A stretch of DNA of 12,975 nucleotides from JBPOIS01 sp052034295 (GTDB taxonomy: Bacteria > Pseudomonadota > Gammaproteobacteria > Pseudomonadales > Moraxellaceae): contig JBPOIS010000011.1 in the NCBI GenBank assembly GCA_052034295.1, positions 1 to 12,975 on the forward strand, given 5' to 3'. The notes under the pieces were generated by a model, which was given only the letters and a program-made list of their open reading frames with translations, had not been told where the DNA came from and did not search any database. Position 1 is the stretch's first letter, and every line of letters starts with the position of its first letter. Both the position numbers and the translations under genes were made by a program. Below are positions 1 through 6,978 of the stretch, piece after piece.

Positions 1-82
1 GCTGAACCCCTACGCGGGTCTGAACGTCAAGACCAGCGCCAAGATCATCATTCTGGGGGCGGCCTACCGGACGCGCTGGTGA
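1..82 (+). CDS. 3' end of an upstream fil-operon gene, probably an outer-membrane protein
   Basis: Only the last 26 codons are in the window, read from base 2 and ending at TGA 80-82. The tail reads LNPYAGLNVKTSAKIIILG and ends in Tyr-Arg-Thr-Arg-Trp. A terminal aromatic residue after alternating polar and hydrophobic residues fits the last beta strand of an outer-membrane barrel, and that role is inference. The stop codon shares one base with the filE start (TGATG), so the two genes are translationally coupled. In Acinetobacter the gene before filE is filD, so this may be FilD. The fragment is too short to confirm the family. Confidence 0.5.
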   Translation, partial: LNPYAGLNVKTSAKIIILGAAYRTRW

Positions 83-1104
83 TGGCAATGCAGACAGTCG
101 GGTGGCGATGCTGGGCCCTGCTGGCCCTGCTGCTGGTGGTGACAGCCGGGTCAGTGGCTGCAACCCCGGCGGCTGAGGCCGAAGCCTTTTACAGCATTCC
201 GGGGCCGGATGGCCAAATGATCGTTGTGCGCCGTCCGGTCTCCCCTGCAAAACCGGCCATGCCTGCCGCTGCCCCAGCCTCCCGGCCTGCGCCGGTGCGT
301 TCGCCTGTTCCTGTTGCCACCCCCACTGGCCCTCGGGCGGCCGCACCCGTTGCCGCACCGGCTTCCCCGGTCACGTCACCGCAGCAGACCGCGGCCACAG
401 CTGTGGACAGCCCGGCACCCGCCCCGTCACCCATTCAGGAAGTCGATGGGGAGCGCTACGTGGACAGCGAATACCTGGAGCAGCGTGAATTCAACCTTGA
501 AGGCCGCAAGCGCTTTTATCCCGTGGTCGATGGCCAGGGGCGGGTACAGGTGATCGAGCGCGAAAGCGGGATCAGCCTGTCGCGGCTGCTGGGCCGTACC
601 CCACAGGCTGCAGTGGCCGAGCCGGTCCTTTCCCCCCGATACCGGGTGCTGCCCGCCGCGGAGGTCGAGCAATTGCTGGGTCAGCGCTGCCTGCCGGACG
701 GTCGCCTGTCGCGGCTGAGCCGGGTCACGGACACCCGCGCCTACCGGGGCTTCATCCGTCCTTCAGCCGATGAGCAGGACCTGACCCTGCTGGGGCTGGA
801 CACCCAGGCAGCCTGGCTTGCGCTGCAGTCGTTTACCCAATACGAGCAGCAGCCAGCGTTTTACTGGCCGCTGGCGGTGTTTCTGGATCAGAACCGCTGC
901 ATTCTGGAAGGCGCAGCCGGATTTTTTCAGCAAAAACTGCCCGCCACCGTGCTGCAGCACAGCGGCCTGTCCGGGGTGTTGCGCCGCCCGGCGCAGGCCC
1001 GCTACCTGGTGCTGACGCCACTGGCCGAGGCCGCCGAGCTGGATGGCCTGCGGCTGGTCCGGCAGGGACAGGTGCAGATTCAGGCGATTCAGCCCGCCCC
1101 CTAG
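82..1104 (+). CDS. filE: FilE-like secreted protein, fil operon
   Basis: A 340-residue exported protein of unknown biochemical function. Residues 1-28 form a signal peptide with the hydrophobic core WALLALLLVVTAG and likely cleavage after Ala-Ala near 27-28. Next comes the segment AFYSIPGPDGQMIVV (about 36-49), which resembles the FYTIIGPDGRPM-type opening of Acinetobacter FilE as I remember it. A Pro/Ala-rich linker runs from about 51 to 118. A folded C-terminal domain starts near DGERYVDSEYLEQREFNLEG (122 onward) and includes YYWPL/FYWPLAVFLDQ-like and CILEG segments with two widely spaced cysteines. I chose ATG 82 because it overlaps the upstream stop; GTG 79 is possible. The label 'pilus assembly protein' in databases comes from operon naming, and I see no pilin or usher signature. 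Family call fairly sure, role unknown. Confidence 0.75.
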   Translation: MAMQTVGWRCWALLALLLVVTAGSVAATPAAEAEAFYSIPGPDGQMIVVRRPVSPAKPAMPAAAPASRPAPVRSPVPVATPTGPRAAAPVAAPASPVTSPQQTAATAVDSPAPAPSPIQEVDGERYVDSEYLEQREFNLEGRKRFYPVVDGQGRVQVIERESGISLSRLLGRTPQAAVAEPVLSPRYRVLPAAEVEQLLGQRCLPDGRLSRLSRVTDTRAYRGFIRPSADEQDLTLLGLDTQAAWLALQSFTQYEQQPAFYWPLAVFLDQNRCILEGAAGFFQQKLPATVLQHSGLSGVLRRPAQARYLVLTPLAEAAELDGLRLVRQGQVQIQAIQPAP

Positions 1105-1114
1105 TCCGGGGCGG
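1094..1114 (+). terminator. GC-only hairpin at the filE stop, possible attenuator
   Basis: CCGCCCC (1094-1100) can pair with GGGGCGG (1108-1114) across a 7-base loop that holds the filE TAG stop. The 7-bp stem is all G:C. Only TTGTGG follows, not a T run, so this is a weak intrinsic terminator at best. It could instead reduce filF expression or protect the mRNA end. The pairing is seen; the function is inferred. Confidence 0.35.
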
Positions 1115-1177
1115 TTGTGGACAGATTGATTCGGGACCGTGGCGCCGAGGGGCGTGACGGGCAACAAGGAGATGATG

Positions 1178-3136
1178 ATGAACCGTCACCCATCCGCATT
1201 GTGGGCGATCAGCGCCCTGTCACTGGCCCTGAGTGCCTGTGGCGGCTCCAGCCAGATTAATGAAAACCCCCAGGCCGGGGTGACCCGCAACAGCTGTAGC
1301 GGGACCAGCTGCCTGCGTTTTGAATTCACGGTGGATCCGGTGGTGAACCTGAACTACCGCTGTGGCTCCGTGGTGGATGTGACCACCTCAATCGGCACTG
1401 GGCAGTGCCCCTCCGGCACGGTGGCCACGTTTTACCTGCGGGCCGAAAACGGCCAGCGCGAAGTGGTGCTGGGCACCGCCAAGATCGACCCGGCCCGTGA
1501 GCTGACCGGTGCCGAATCCACCGACCAGCCACTGGTGCGGATCACCCCGCTGGACCTGAGCTCCAGTGCCGTAACCGGGCTGGATGCCCCGGATGCCAAC
1601 GTGGCCCTGAACATCACCCGGCTGCTGCAGGGCCTGCGCGAGCAGAATGCCCAGGGCCAGCCGCTGGAACCCTACGTGGATGAAGCCCCGGTGAACCGGA
1701 TTGTCATCAGCGAGGCCATGAAGCGGGGCATCGACAAGCTGGAAAAAGACATTCCGGCGGCAGATTTTGCCAATGAAACCACACTGGCAAAAAACCTGAA
1801 GCCCTGGCTGGAAGCCAACCAGCAGGACAGCCGCTACCCGGCGATTGCGCTGATTGACCTCGACACAGCGCGCCAGCGGCTGGCCCGGACCCTGAACACC
1901 CTGAAAGCCGGGGCCTATTGGGGCTCACCCGCCCTGGCCCTGTTTGGCGTGGACACCAGCAAGCTGCCCGGCCTGAATTCCTCCAACCTGAATCTGGGTA
2001 TCCAGAGCAACAACACCGGCAACGGCCAGTACACCGTCATGCAGATCCACGTGGTGAATGACCGTGACAACCGGGCCATGGGGCAGGGCATGCACTGGAG
2101 CGGCACCGCCGCCAACCTGCAGGACGCCAGCAGCCTGTACACCTCTCAGCCCTACAGCCGTCTGCGGCTGAAATCGGACCAGGCCCGCTTCAACACCCTG
2201 AACAACCGCATCGAAAATTACCAGTGGGCGCTGCTGTCGCGCACCGATGGCAGCCCACAGGCCGAAATCAGCTTTGACACTGGCCGCCTGCTGCGTGATG
2301 TGGTGGTGGCGGGCAGCGAGGCCACCTACCGCAGCTACACCAACCTGAGCAACCTGCAACAGGTTCCGGCTGGCGAGCTGGGCACCTGGTCGCAAAAGAC
2401 CCTGATCAATGGCCAGCCCGCCCAGAACGCTTCGGTCAGCGGAACCGACACCCTGTACAAGACCAGCAATGCCGACACCTTCCTGGACCGTGCCGTGTGG
2501 CGGGTGGCCTCGACCGTGGCCAGTGGGCAGCGGTACATTTTTCCGCTCAGCCTGAAGCTGACCTTCAAATACGGCAGCAACTGCAGCCCCACCAACCCCA
2601 GTGCCTGCACCAGCACCCTGTCGGCAGACCCGATCGGCATCACCCTGCTGCCCAATGGCAACATCGTGTCCGACCGCAACCACGACTGCAACGGCAGCCT
2701 GACGGCCAGCCTCAGGGATGGCAGCCAGACCCAGGAATACCGCGTGGGCTATGTGCGCGCGGCCTACCTGAGTCCGGACAAATCCAGCGCCTATGTGGCC
2801 CCGACCCTGCTGGTCGGCAGTCCGGACATCTATGGCGAGGCCTATGATGGCCTGCAGCTGAGCACCCAGTCCCCCGCCCCCCGGGCCAAGCTCGACGTGG
2901 CCGCACTGATCAGCAGCAGCACCGGCACCGGCGTGGTCACCCTGTCGGATGCCAGCACCACCACCGACACCCAGTCTGGCACCAAGCCCGCCGAGTGGAT
3001 CAACATCTACAACGTGCTGCTGTCACTGCGCACCGCCGGTGCCCCGCTGAGCACCGAAGAACAGACCCGCAGGGCCCGTGCGCAGGGCATCGTCATGGCC
3101 GAGCTGGCCGATTGCTACACCACGATGACCAAGTAA
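1178..3136 (+). CDS. filF: FilF-like outer-membrane lipoprotein
   Basis: A 652-residue lipoprotein. The start is one of three consecutive ATGs (1172, 1175, 1178). ATG 1178 is best placed behind the AAGGAG at 1166-1171 and begins a normal signal sequence. The lipobox is Leu-Ser-Ala-Cys, with the lipidated Cys at 21 followed by GGSS. There is no Asp at +2, which fits sorting to the outer membrane. The N-terminal mature part is Cys-rich (C40, C45, C62 region, SCSGTSCLRFEF, YRCGSVVDV), a pattern I associate with Acinetobacter FilF. The middle and C-terminal parts are Ser/Thr/Asn-rich with many short strands and another Cys group (NCSPTNPSACTS, HDCNG, ADCYT). No catalytic motif is visible. It lies 73 bases after filE, presumably co-transcribed. 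FilF is described as surface-exposed in Acinetobacter and has been proposed as a vaccine antigen; its molecular role is not established. Confidence 0.75.
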   Translation: MNRHPSALWAISALSLALSACGGSSQINENPQAGVTRNSCSGTSCLRFEFTVDPVVNLNYRCGSVVDVTTSIGTGQCPSGTVATFYLRAENGQREVVLGTAKIDPARELTGAESTDQPLVRITPLDLSSSAVTGLDAPDANVALNITRLLQGLREQNAQGQPLEPYVDEAPVNRIVISEAMKRGIDKLEKDIPAADFANETTLAKNLKPWLEANQQDSRYPAIALIDLDTARQRLARTLNTLKAGAYWGSPALALFGVDTSKLPGLNSSNLNLGIQSNNTGNGQYTVMQIHVVNDRDNRAMGQGMHWSGTAANLQDASSLYTSQPYSRLRLKSDQARFNTLNNRIENYQWALLSRTDGSPQAEISFDTGRLLRDVVVAGSEATYRSYTNLSNLQQVPAGELGTWSQKTLINGQPAQNASVSGTDTLYKTSNADTFLDRAVWRVASTVASGQRYIFPLSLKLTFKYGSNCSPTNPSACTSTLSADPIGITLLPNGNIVSDRNHDCNGSLTASLRDGSQTQEYRVGYVRAAYLSPDKSSAYVAPTLLVGSPDIYGEAYDGLQLSTQSPAPRAKLDVAALISSSTGTGVVTLSDASTTTDTQSGTKPAEWINIYNVLLSLRTAGAPLSTEEQTRRARAQGIVMAELADCYTTMTK

Positions 3137-3158
3137 GCCCGCAACTGGCCTGTGGCGT

Positions 3159-3695
3159 TCAGCGCTGCAGGCCGATCATCTCGTGGTGGATGGGAAACAC
3201 CCCGGTCCGCCGGTCATGAAAAAAGTGCTTCAGGGTCTGCTGGATGGCCCGGAAGGCCAAGTCATCCCAGGGGATTTCTGACTCGGCAAACAGCGCACAC
3301 TCCAGGCTTTCGCTGCCCGCCCCAAACAGCCCGTCTTTCAGCTCACCCCGGTACAGCGCATAGATCTGGCCGATGTGCGGCAGGTCATACAGGCAGTACA
3401 GCTGCGGCTCAACGCCTTCGCCTTCGGCCTCTTCCTGACACTCGCGGTTGGCGCCTTCGGCCATGGTTTCGCCGATTTCCATGAATCCGGCTGGCAGGGT
3501 CCACAGCCCATAGCGTGGCTCAATCGCTCGGCGGCACAGCAGCACCTTGTCCTGCCAGGTGGCCAGCAGCCCACAGATCACTTTGGGGTTTTCATAGTGG
3601 ATAAAATCACACTGGGTGCAGACGATGCGCTGCCGGGAGTCATTGGGGGGAATACTCGATTCCGCCACTGCGCCACAGCGCATGCAAAAGGCCAT
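3159..3695 (-). CDS. NUDIX hydrolase with N-terminal zinc ribbon
   Basis: A 178-residue NUDIX pyrophosphohydrolase. The start is ATG at 3695, behind AGGAG (complement of 3705-3709); the same frame stays open further upstream, but without this site. Residues 1-35 form a zinc ribbon with Cys pairs C4/C7 and C26/C29 (CMRCG and CTQCD), of the Nudix_N_2 type. The NUDIX box runs from about 70 to 92: GFMEIGE, then RECQEE, giving the metal-binding REx2EE core. The usual last Gly is replaced by Glu (EEAEGE), which I recall as common in zinc-ribbon NUDIX proteins. The substrate cannot be read from sequence; nucleoside-diphosphate derivatives such as NADH, ADP-ribose or FAD are typical. It is divergent from the next NUDIX gene and converges with filF across only 22 bases, with no terminator visible there. 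Confidence 0.85.
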   Translation of the reverse strand: MAFCMRCGAVAESSIPPNDSRQRIVCTQCDFIHYENPKVICGLLATWQDKVLLCRRAIEPRYGLWTLPAGFMEIGETMAEGANRECQEEAEGEGVEPQLYCLYDLPHIGQIYALYRGELKDGLFGAGSESLECALFAESEIPWDDLAFRAIQQTLKHFFHDRRTGVFPIHHEMIGLQR

Positions 3696-3723
3696 GTTGA
3701 ACTGCTCCTGAAGGCCAAAAAGA

Positions 3724-3760
3724 CCGGTACACTGCAGCGATGATGCCATGCAGTGACCGG
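3724..3760. repeat. Bulged inverted repeat between the divergent NUDIX genes
   Basis: The left arm CCGGTACACTGCA (3724-3736) pairs with the right arm TGCAGTGACCGG (3749-3760), leaving one unpaired A (3729) and a 12-base loop. Twelve base pairs are formed. It lies upstream of the -35 region for the rightward gene and in the presumed leader of the leftward gene. It could be an operator for both genes or an RNA hairpin ahead of the leftward ribosome-binding site. No T run follows on either strand. Seen directly; role inferred. Confidence 0.5.
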
Positions 3761-3766
3761 GGCGTC

Positions 3767-3794
3767 TTGGTCTGCAATTGCCAGACTGTATAAA
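3767..3794 (+). promoter_or_regulatory. Probable sigma70 promoter for the CoA-pyrophosphatase gene
   Basis: A -35-like TTGGTC (3767-3772) is followed after 16 bases by a good -10 TATAAA (3789-3794, five of six matches). Transcription would start near 3801, about 30 bases before ATG 3832. The -35 match is poor, so the call rests mainly on the -10 and its position. Confidence 0.5.
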
Positions 3795-3831
3795 AAGCGT
3801 ACTCTTGAGGGCAGGACATGGGGAGGATGCG

Positions 3832-4446
3832 ATGACCGCCAATGCGATGAAGCTACACCCGACCCTGCAGCGGTTGCAGGAACGCCTGAAGTTTGACCGG
3901 CGCACCCGGCCTGCCGAGGCGGCGGTGCTGGTGGCACTGACCCGGGAGGCGGTGCCACGCATCGTACTGACCCGACGGTCCCTGCAGCTCAAGCAGCACG
4001 CCGGGGAGGTGTCGTTTCCGGGGGGCAAGCGTGAACCGGGTGACACCAGCAACATTGTGGTGGCCCTGCGCGAATCGCATGAAGAAATCGGCCTCGATCC
4101 GTTTGCTGTGCACCTGCTCGGCAGCCTGCCAGCCCAGCGGGCCCGCAGCGGCATCTGGGTGCGGCCCATTGTCGGCCTGATTGACCCGGACACCCCCCTG
4201 CAGGCTCAGCCGGATGAAATTGACCGGATTTTCTGGGTGTCCCTGCAGCAGCTGCAGGCAGCCACCCCCCAGCCACACACCATCCGGTTTGGGGCGCAGT
4301 GGGTGGACATGCCCAGCTACCAGCTCGAAGGCGAGGTGATCTGGGGGCTGACCGCACGCATTCTGGTCAGCCTGCTCAACCGTGGGCTGGGCTGGCAGGT
4401 GCAGTGGCCGCTGCTGATGGCGGCCCGTCCGGTGGAGCCGGTGTGA
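3832..4446 (+). CDS. NudL-type NUDIX hydrolase, probable CoA pyrophosphatase
   Basis: A 204-residue NUDIX enzyme of the NudL/UPF0035 group, whose characterised members split coenzyme A into phosphopantetheine and 3',5'-ADP. The start is ATG 3832, five bases after GGGAGG (3821-3826); an upstream in-frame TTG overlaps the promoter and is unlikely. The family pattern is clear: GEVSFPGGKREPGD (58-71), then ALRESHEEIGL (78-88). Asp takes the first acidic position and there is an eight-residue spacer before Arg-Glu, as in E. coli NudL as I remember it. Residues 89-204 have the usual tail with a WGLTARIL helix. It is probably the first gene of an operon with the carbonic-anhydrase-like gene (gap about 30 bases). 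Activity on CoA is inferred from family; other nucleotide substrates are possible. Confidence 0.85.
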   Translation: MTANAMKLHPTLQRLQERLKFDRRTRPAEAAVLVALTREAVPRIVLTRRSLQLKQHAGEVSFPGGKREPGDTSNIVVALRESHEEIGLDPFAVHLLGSLPAQRARSGIWVRPIVGLIDPDTPLQAQPDEIDRIFWVSLQQLQAATPQPHTIRFGAQWVDMPSYQLEGEVIWGLTARILVSLLNRGLGWQVQWPLLMAARPVEPV

Positions 4447-4476
4447 TGTTCCGTACTTTGCGCAGGAGTGACCGTG

Positions 4477-5031
4477 ATGCTGTATGCATGGCAGGGGCAG
4501 GCGCCCCGTTTTGAAGGAGAAGCCGACTGGTCCGGCTTTGTGGCCCCGTCGGCAGACCTGATCGGGCCAGTCTGGCTGGGGCAGGGCGCCAGTGTGTGGT
4601 TCGGGGCGGTGATCCGTGCCGACAATCACCCGATTGAGGTGGGGCCGGACAGCAATGTGCAGGAAAACGCCGTGCTACACACCGATGCCGGGATTCCGCT
4701 GACGCTGGGCCGTGGCGTGACCGTCGGCCATCAGGCCATGCTGCATGGCTGCAGTGTGGGCGACTACAGCCTGATCGGCATCCAGGCCGTGGTGCTCAAT
4801 GGCGCGCGCATTGGCCGTTACTGCATCATCGGTGCCAACACCCTGATCGGTGAAAACCAGCAGATTCCGGATTATTCACTGGTGGTGGGCACGCCCGGCA
4901 AGGTGATCCGCAGTCTGGACCCCGCCCTGATCGAGCCGCGGCTGCAGGCCAGTGCCGACCACTACCGGCAAAAAGGCCAGTGGCTGCGGACGGGACTGCA
5001 GCCGGTGCGTGCCCCGTGGGAGGCAGATTAA
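4477..5031 (+). CDS. Gamma-carbonic-anhydrase-like hexapeptide protein (YrdA family)
   Basis: A 184-residue left-handed beta-helix protein made of imperfect hexapeptide repeats (for example VAPSADLIGPVWLGQGASVW, 22-41). The three metal-ligand histidines expected of gamma carbonic anhydrases are present: H68 in VLHTD, and H85 and H90 in GHQAMLHGC. A trimer with zinc or iron between subunits is therefore likely. YrdA-like proteins often lack measurable carbonic anhydrase activity, so hydration of CO2 is not assured. I chose ATG 4477, eight bases after AGGAG (4464-4468); GTG 4468 and GTG 4474 are in-frame alternatives, but the first overlaps the ribosome-binding site. The TAA stop abuts the next ATG with no gap. 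Confidence 0.87.
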   Translation: MLYAWQGQAPRFEGEADWSGFVAPSADLIGPVWLGQGASVWFGAVIRADNHPIEVGPDSNVQENAVLHTDAGIPLTLGRGVTVGHQAMLHGCSVGDYSLIGIQAVVLNGARIGRYCIIGANTLIGENQQIPDYSLVVGTPGKVIRSLDPALIEPRLQASADHYRQKGQWLRTGLQPVRAPWEAD

Positions 5032-5697
5032 ATGCGCCTGCCTGTCCAACAAAGCCAGCCGGTCCGCGATGACCAAAACGCTACACTGGACCCCACAAAT
5101 GAAAACCATTCGGGCCTGGCCATGCTTCGATTCAGTGATCCATTGTTATTGACGCTGCCCCATCAGTTCACCCGGCGCATGCTGGACACCCTCAGTGAAG
5201 AACAATCGCGTCTGGCCCCCCGGCTGACCCCGTGGATGGCCAGCCTGCAGCGTCAGGCGGCCACCGTGTCGCCCATGGCCGGACGCTCGGTGGAGCAGGC
5301 CATGCAGTGGGCCGGGCTGGGTGAATCCGAAGCCGAGCAGGCGCTGGCCCAGGTCGAAACCACCTCCTGCAGCCCGTGGACCGGTACTGCCCAGCGGCAG
5401 CTGCGGGGGCTGCAGCCGCTGTCCCCTGTGGTGCCGCCCCGGCTGAACCTGCAGGCCTGCTGGCACTATGTGCAATCGCAGAACCTGCAGCGCACCCTGG
5501 ACCGTTACCCCAGCCTGCGCGCGCACATTGACCCTGAGGTGCTGGAGCGTGAACCGGTGCGCTCGCCGTTTGGCCCGCTGCGCCAGAAGCTGCAGCGCCT
5601 GCGCACCCAGCAACAGCAGTTGCAAAAAAACCTGGAGCGCCGCGTGGGCCTGCGCAGCGACAGCGCCGGTGGGCTGGAATTTCCCGAAGACCTCTGA
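5032..5697 (+). CDS. Unrecognised helical protein with C-terminal coiled coil
   Basis: A 221-residue protein if it starts at ATG 5032, which touches the previous stop (TAAATG) and has GGGAGG eight bases upstream. An in-frame ATG at 5122 gives 191 residues (MLRFSDPLLLTLP...) and looks like a more natural protein start. The first 30 residues are polar and unstructured, so the true start is uncertain. The protein is soluble, Gln/Arg/Leu-rich and mostly helical. A segment LRQKLQRLRTQQQQLQKNLE (about 182-201) forms a likely coiled coil near the end. The overall shape (small, basic, two helical halves) is loosely like the primosomal protein PriC, but I see no convincing motif and do not make that call. 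Its 3' end overlaps a hairpin shared with the convergent gene. Confidence 0.7.
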   Translation: MRLPVQQSQPVRDDQNATLDPTNENHSGLAMLRFSDPLLLTLPHQFTRRMLDTLSEEQSRLAPRLTPWMASLQRQAATVSPMAGRSVEQAMQWAGLGESEAEQALAQVETTSCSPWTGTAQRQLRGLQPLSPVVPPRLNLQACWHYVQSQNLQRTLDRYPSLRAHIDPEVLEREPVRSPFGPLRQKLQRLRTQQQQLQKNLERRVGLRSDSAGGLEFPEDL

Positions 5698-5714
5698 AGG
5701 CTGAGCGCCTTCAG
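5694..5714. terminator. Hairpin between convergent genes, possible two-way terminator
   Basis: CTGAAGGC (5694-5701) pairs perfectly with GCCTTCAG (5707-5714) around a 5-base loop. The stem carries the TGA of the plus-strand gene (5695-5697) and the TGA of the minus-strand gene (5711-5713, complement). No T run follows on either strand, so termination, if any, would be weak or Rho-assisted. The symmetry and position between convergent stops support a shared terminator. Confidence 0.45.
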
Positions 5715-6118
5715 GGCGTGAACCACAGCGCCAGGGCCCACAGCAGCAGGGCAATCCCCAGTCCCTTGATCATGACCCGCATCAGCCATTCCCCGGCTTC
5801 GTTGCTCTGGTCATCGGCCAGCGGGTTAAGCAACCGGCCAAAAAACTCCCCGGCCTGACTGCCCAGCAATCCTCCCAGCAACGCCCCCACCCCGGCCAGC
5901 ACCCACACAAACAGCCACGCCAGCTGGCCACTGCTGTGGGGCTGTGCAAACGCACGCAGCAGGGACACCGCAAAATCCAGTCCCGCCCCCAGCAGGCCCC
6001 CCAGCACCAGCCCGGTCAGTCCACTGGCCACCCGGCGGCGCAGCGGGATCAGCGGGGCGGGACGGACCGGACGGAAAACCGGGCGGGGACGGCGACGGCG
6101 GCGCACAGACTGGCTCAT
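5711..6118 (-). CDS. Small glycine-zipper inner-membrane protein with Arg-rich N-terminus
   Basis: A 135-residue protein of unknown function. Residues 1-29 are strongly basic: five consecutive Arg at 6-10, then more up to RRR at 27-29. Three hydrophobic segments follow at about 31-57, 67-88 and 113-133. The first two share a Gly-rich motif, LVLGGLLGAG and ALLGGLLGSQAG, typical of tightly packed glycine-zipper helices. By the positive-inside rule the N-terminus is cytoplasmic. I chose ATG 6118 because it begins the basic tail and lies downstream of a -10-like TATGAT (complement of 6150-6155); no strong ribosome-binding site is seen, and ATG 6154 is an alternative. It is divergent from tsaB and converges with the preceding gene. 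Confidence 0.65.
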   Translation of the reverse strand: MSQSVRRRRRPRPVFRPVRPAPLIPLRRRVASGLTGLVLGGLLGAGLDFAVSLLRAFAQPHSSGQLAWLFVWVLAGVGALLGGLLGSQAGEFFGRLLNPLADDQSNEAGEWLMRVMIKGLGIALLLWALALWFTP

Positions 6119-6227
6119 GGCAGGACCGGGTGTTCTGGGGTTTGACCTGATCATACCGCAATGCCGCCCAAAGAACAGACTGGCCACCCCCTGCACACCA
6201 TGGCGTTTTTCTGGCGGCTGAAGCGGG

Positions 6228-6233
6228 TATCAT
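6228..6233 (+). promoter_or_regulatory. Possible -10 element upstream of tsaB
   Basis: TATCAT (6228-6233) in the 155-base divergent gap would start transcription about 35 bases before tsaB. The only -35 candidate, in the T-rich stretch at 6206-6211, is poor. The same -10 hexamer appears before the C13 peptidase gene. Weak call. Confidence 0.3.
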
Positions 6234-6273
6234 GGCGGCTGCTCCAATGGTTTTAGTCAAAAAGGGGAAGGGC

Positions 6274-6960
6274 ATGTTGCTGGCACTGGAAACCGCACAG
6301 GCGCACTGCTCGGTGGCGCTGTATGACGCCACGGGGGTGCTGGCCTTCCGGGAGGACCGTACCCCGCGCGAACAGACCCGGCAGATCCTGCCGATGATCG
6401 AGGCGGTGATGGCCGAGGTGGGGGTGGATTTTGCCGGATTGCAGGCGGTGGCGTTTGCCCGGGGGCCGGGGTCATTCAGTGGCATCCGCATCAACACCGC
6501 CGTGGCGCAGGCACTGGGCTGGGCCCATGGGCTGCCGCTGCTGCCGGTGTCCAGCCTGCAGGCGCTGGCCCAGTCTGCCCAGCGTCAGGGCCACGTCACG
6601 GCCTGCATGGGGGTGCTGGATGCGCGGATGCAGGAGGTGTATGCCGGGGCGTTTGTGCAGGATGCTGCCGGGCTGATGCAGCCCGCCGGGCCCGAGCAGC
6701 TGTGTGCGGCTTCGGCCCTGCAGTGGCCTGAGGGCTGGTCGGCTGCGACTGCGCTGCTGGTGGGCGATGGTGCGGCCCTGGTGCCAGGGGCGCAGCAGGT
6801 CCAGTCCGGGTGGTGTGCCAGTGCCGTGGACATTGCCCGGCTGGGCTGGGTGCAGTGGCAGGCCGGGCTGGCGCTGCCGGCCCATCAGGCGCTGCCGGTG
6901 TATTTGCGCGATGACGCCTGGAAAAAAATCGACGCACAGCGCGCGGCCCGGCAGCCCTGA
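6274..6960 (+). CDS. tsaB: tRNA threonylcarbamoyladenosine biosynthesis protein TsaB
   Basis: A 228-residue protein, close to the 231 of E. coli TsaB. TsaB pairs with TsaD and TsaE to transfer the threonylcarbamoyl group to A37 of ANN-decoding tRNAs; it is the non-catalytic, ASKHA-fold partner that activates TsaD. The start ATG 6274 follows AGGGGAAGG (6262-6272 region) and begins directly with the fold's first strand, MLLALETAQAHCSVAL. The hallmark ARGPGSFSGIRI lies at 62-73, and DARMQEVYAG at 116-125 is typical of TsaB. It lacks the metal-binding histidines of TsaD, as expected. An in-frame ATG at 6232 would add 14 residues not seen in the family. Ninety bases separate it from uppP. Confidence 0.95.
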   Translation: MLLALETAQAHCSVALYDATGVLAFREDRTPREQTRQILPMIEAVMAEVGVDFAGLQAVAFARGPGSFSGIRINTAVAQALGWAHGLPLLPVSSLQALAQSAQRQGHVTACMGVLDARMQEVYAGAFVQDAAGLMQPAGPEQLCAASALQWPEGWSAATALLVGDGAALVPGAQQVQSGWCASAVDIARLGWVQWQAGLALPAHQALPVYLRDDAWKKIDAQRAARQP

Positions 6961-6978
6961 GCGGGTCACGGTGATTTG

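Noticed and set aside
1925..2683. Minus-strand open frame inside filF, about 252 codons
   Set aside because: It is opposite a continuous lipoprotein gene and shows only Gly/Ala/Val-rich shadow composition with no ribosome-binding site or motif.
3696..4193. Upstream extension of the minus-strand NUDIX frame to 344 residues
   Set aside because: The extension runs through the promoter region and the opposite NUDIX gene. The zinc ribbon begins at ATG 3695, which has its own AGGAG.
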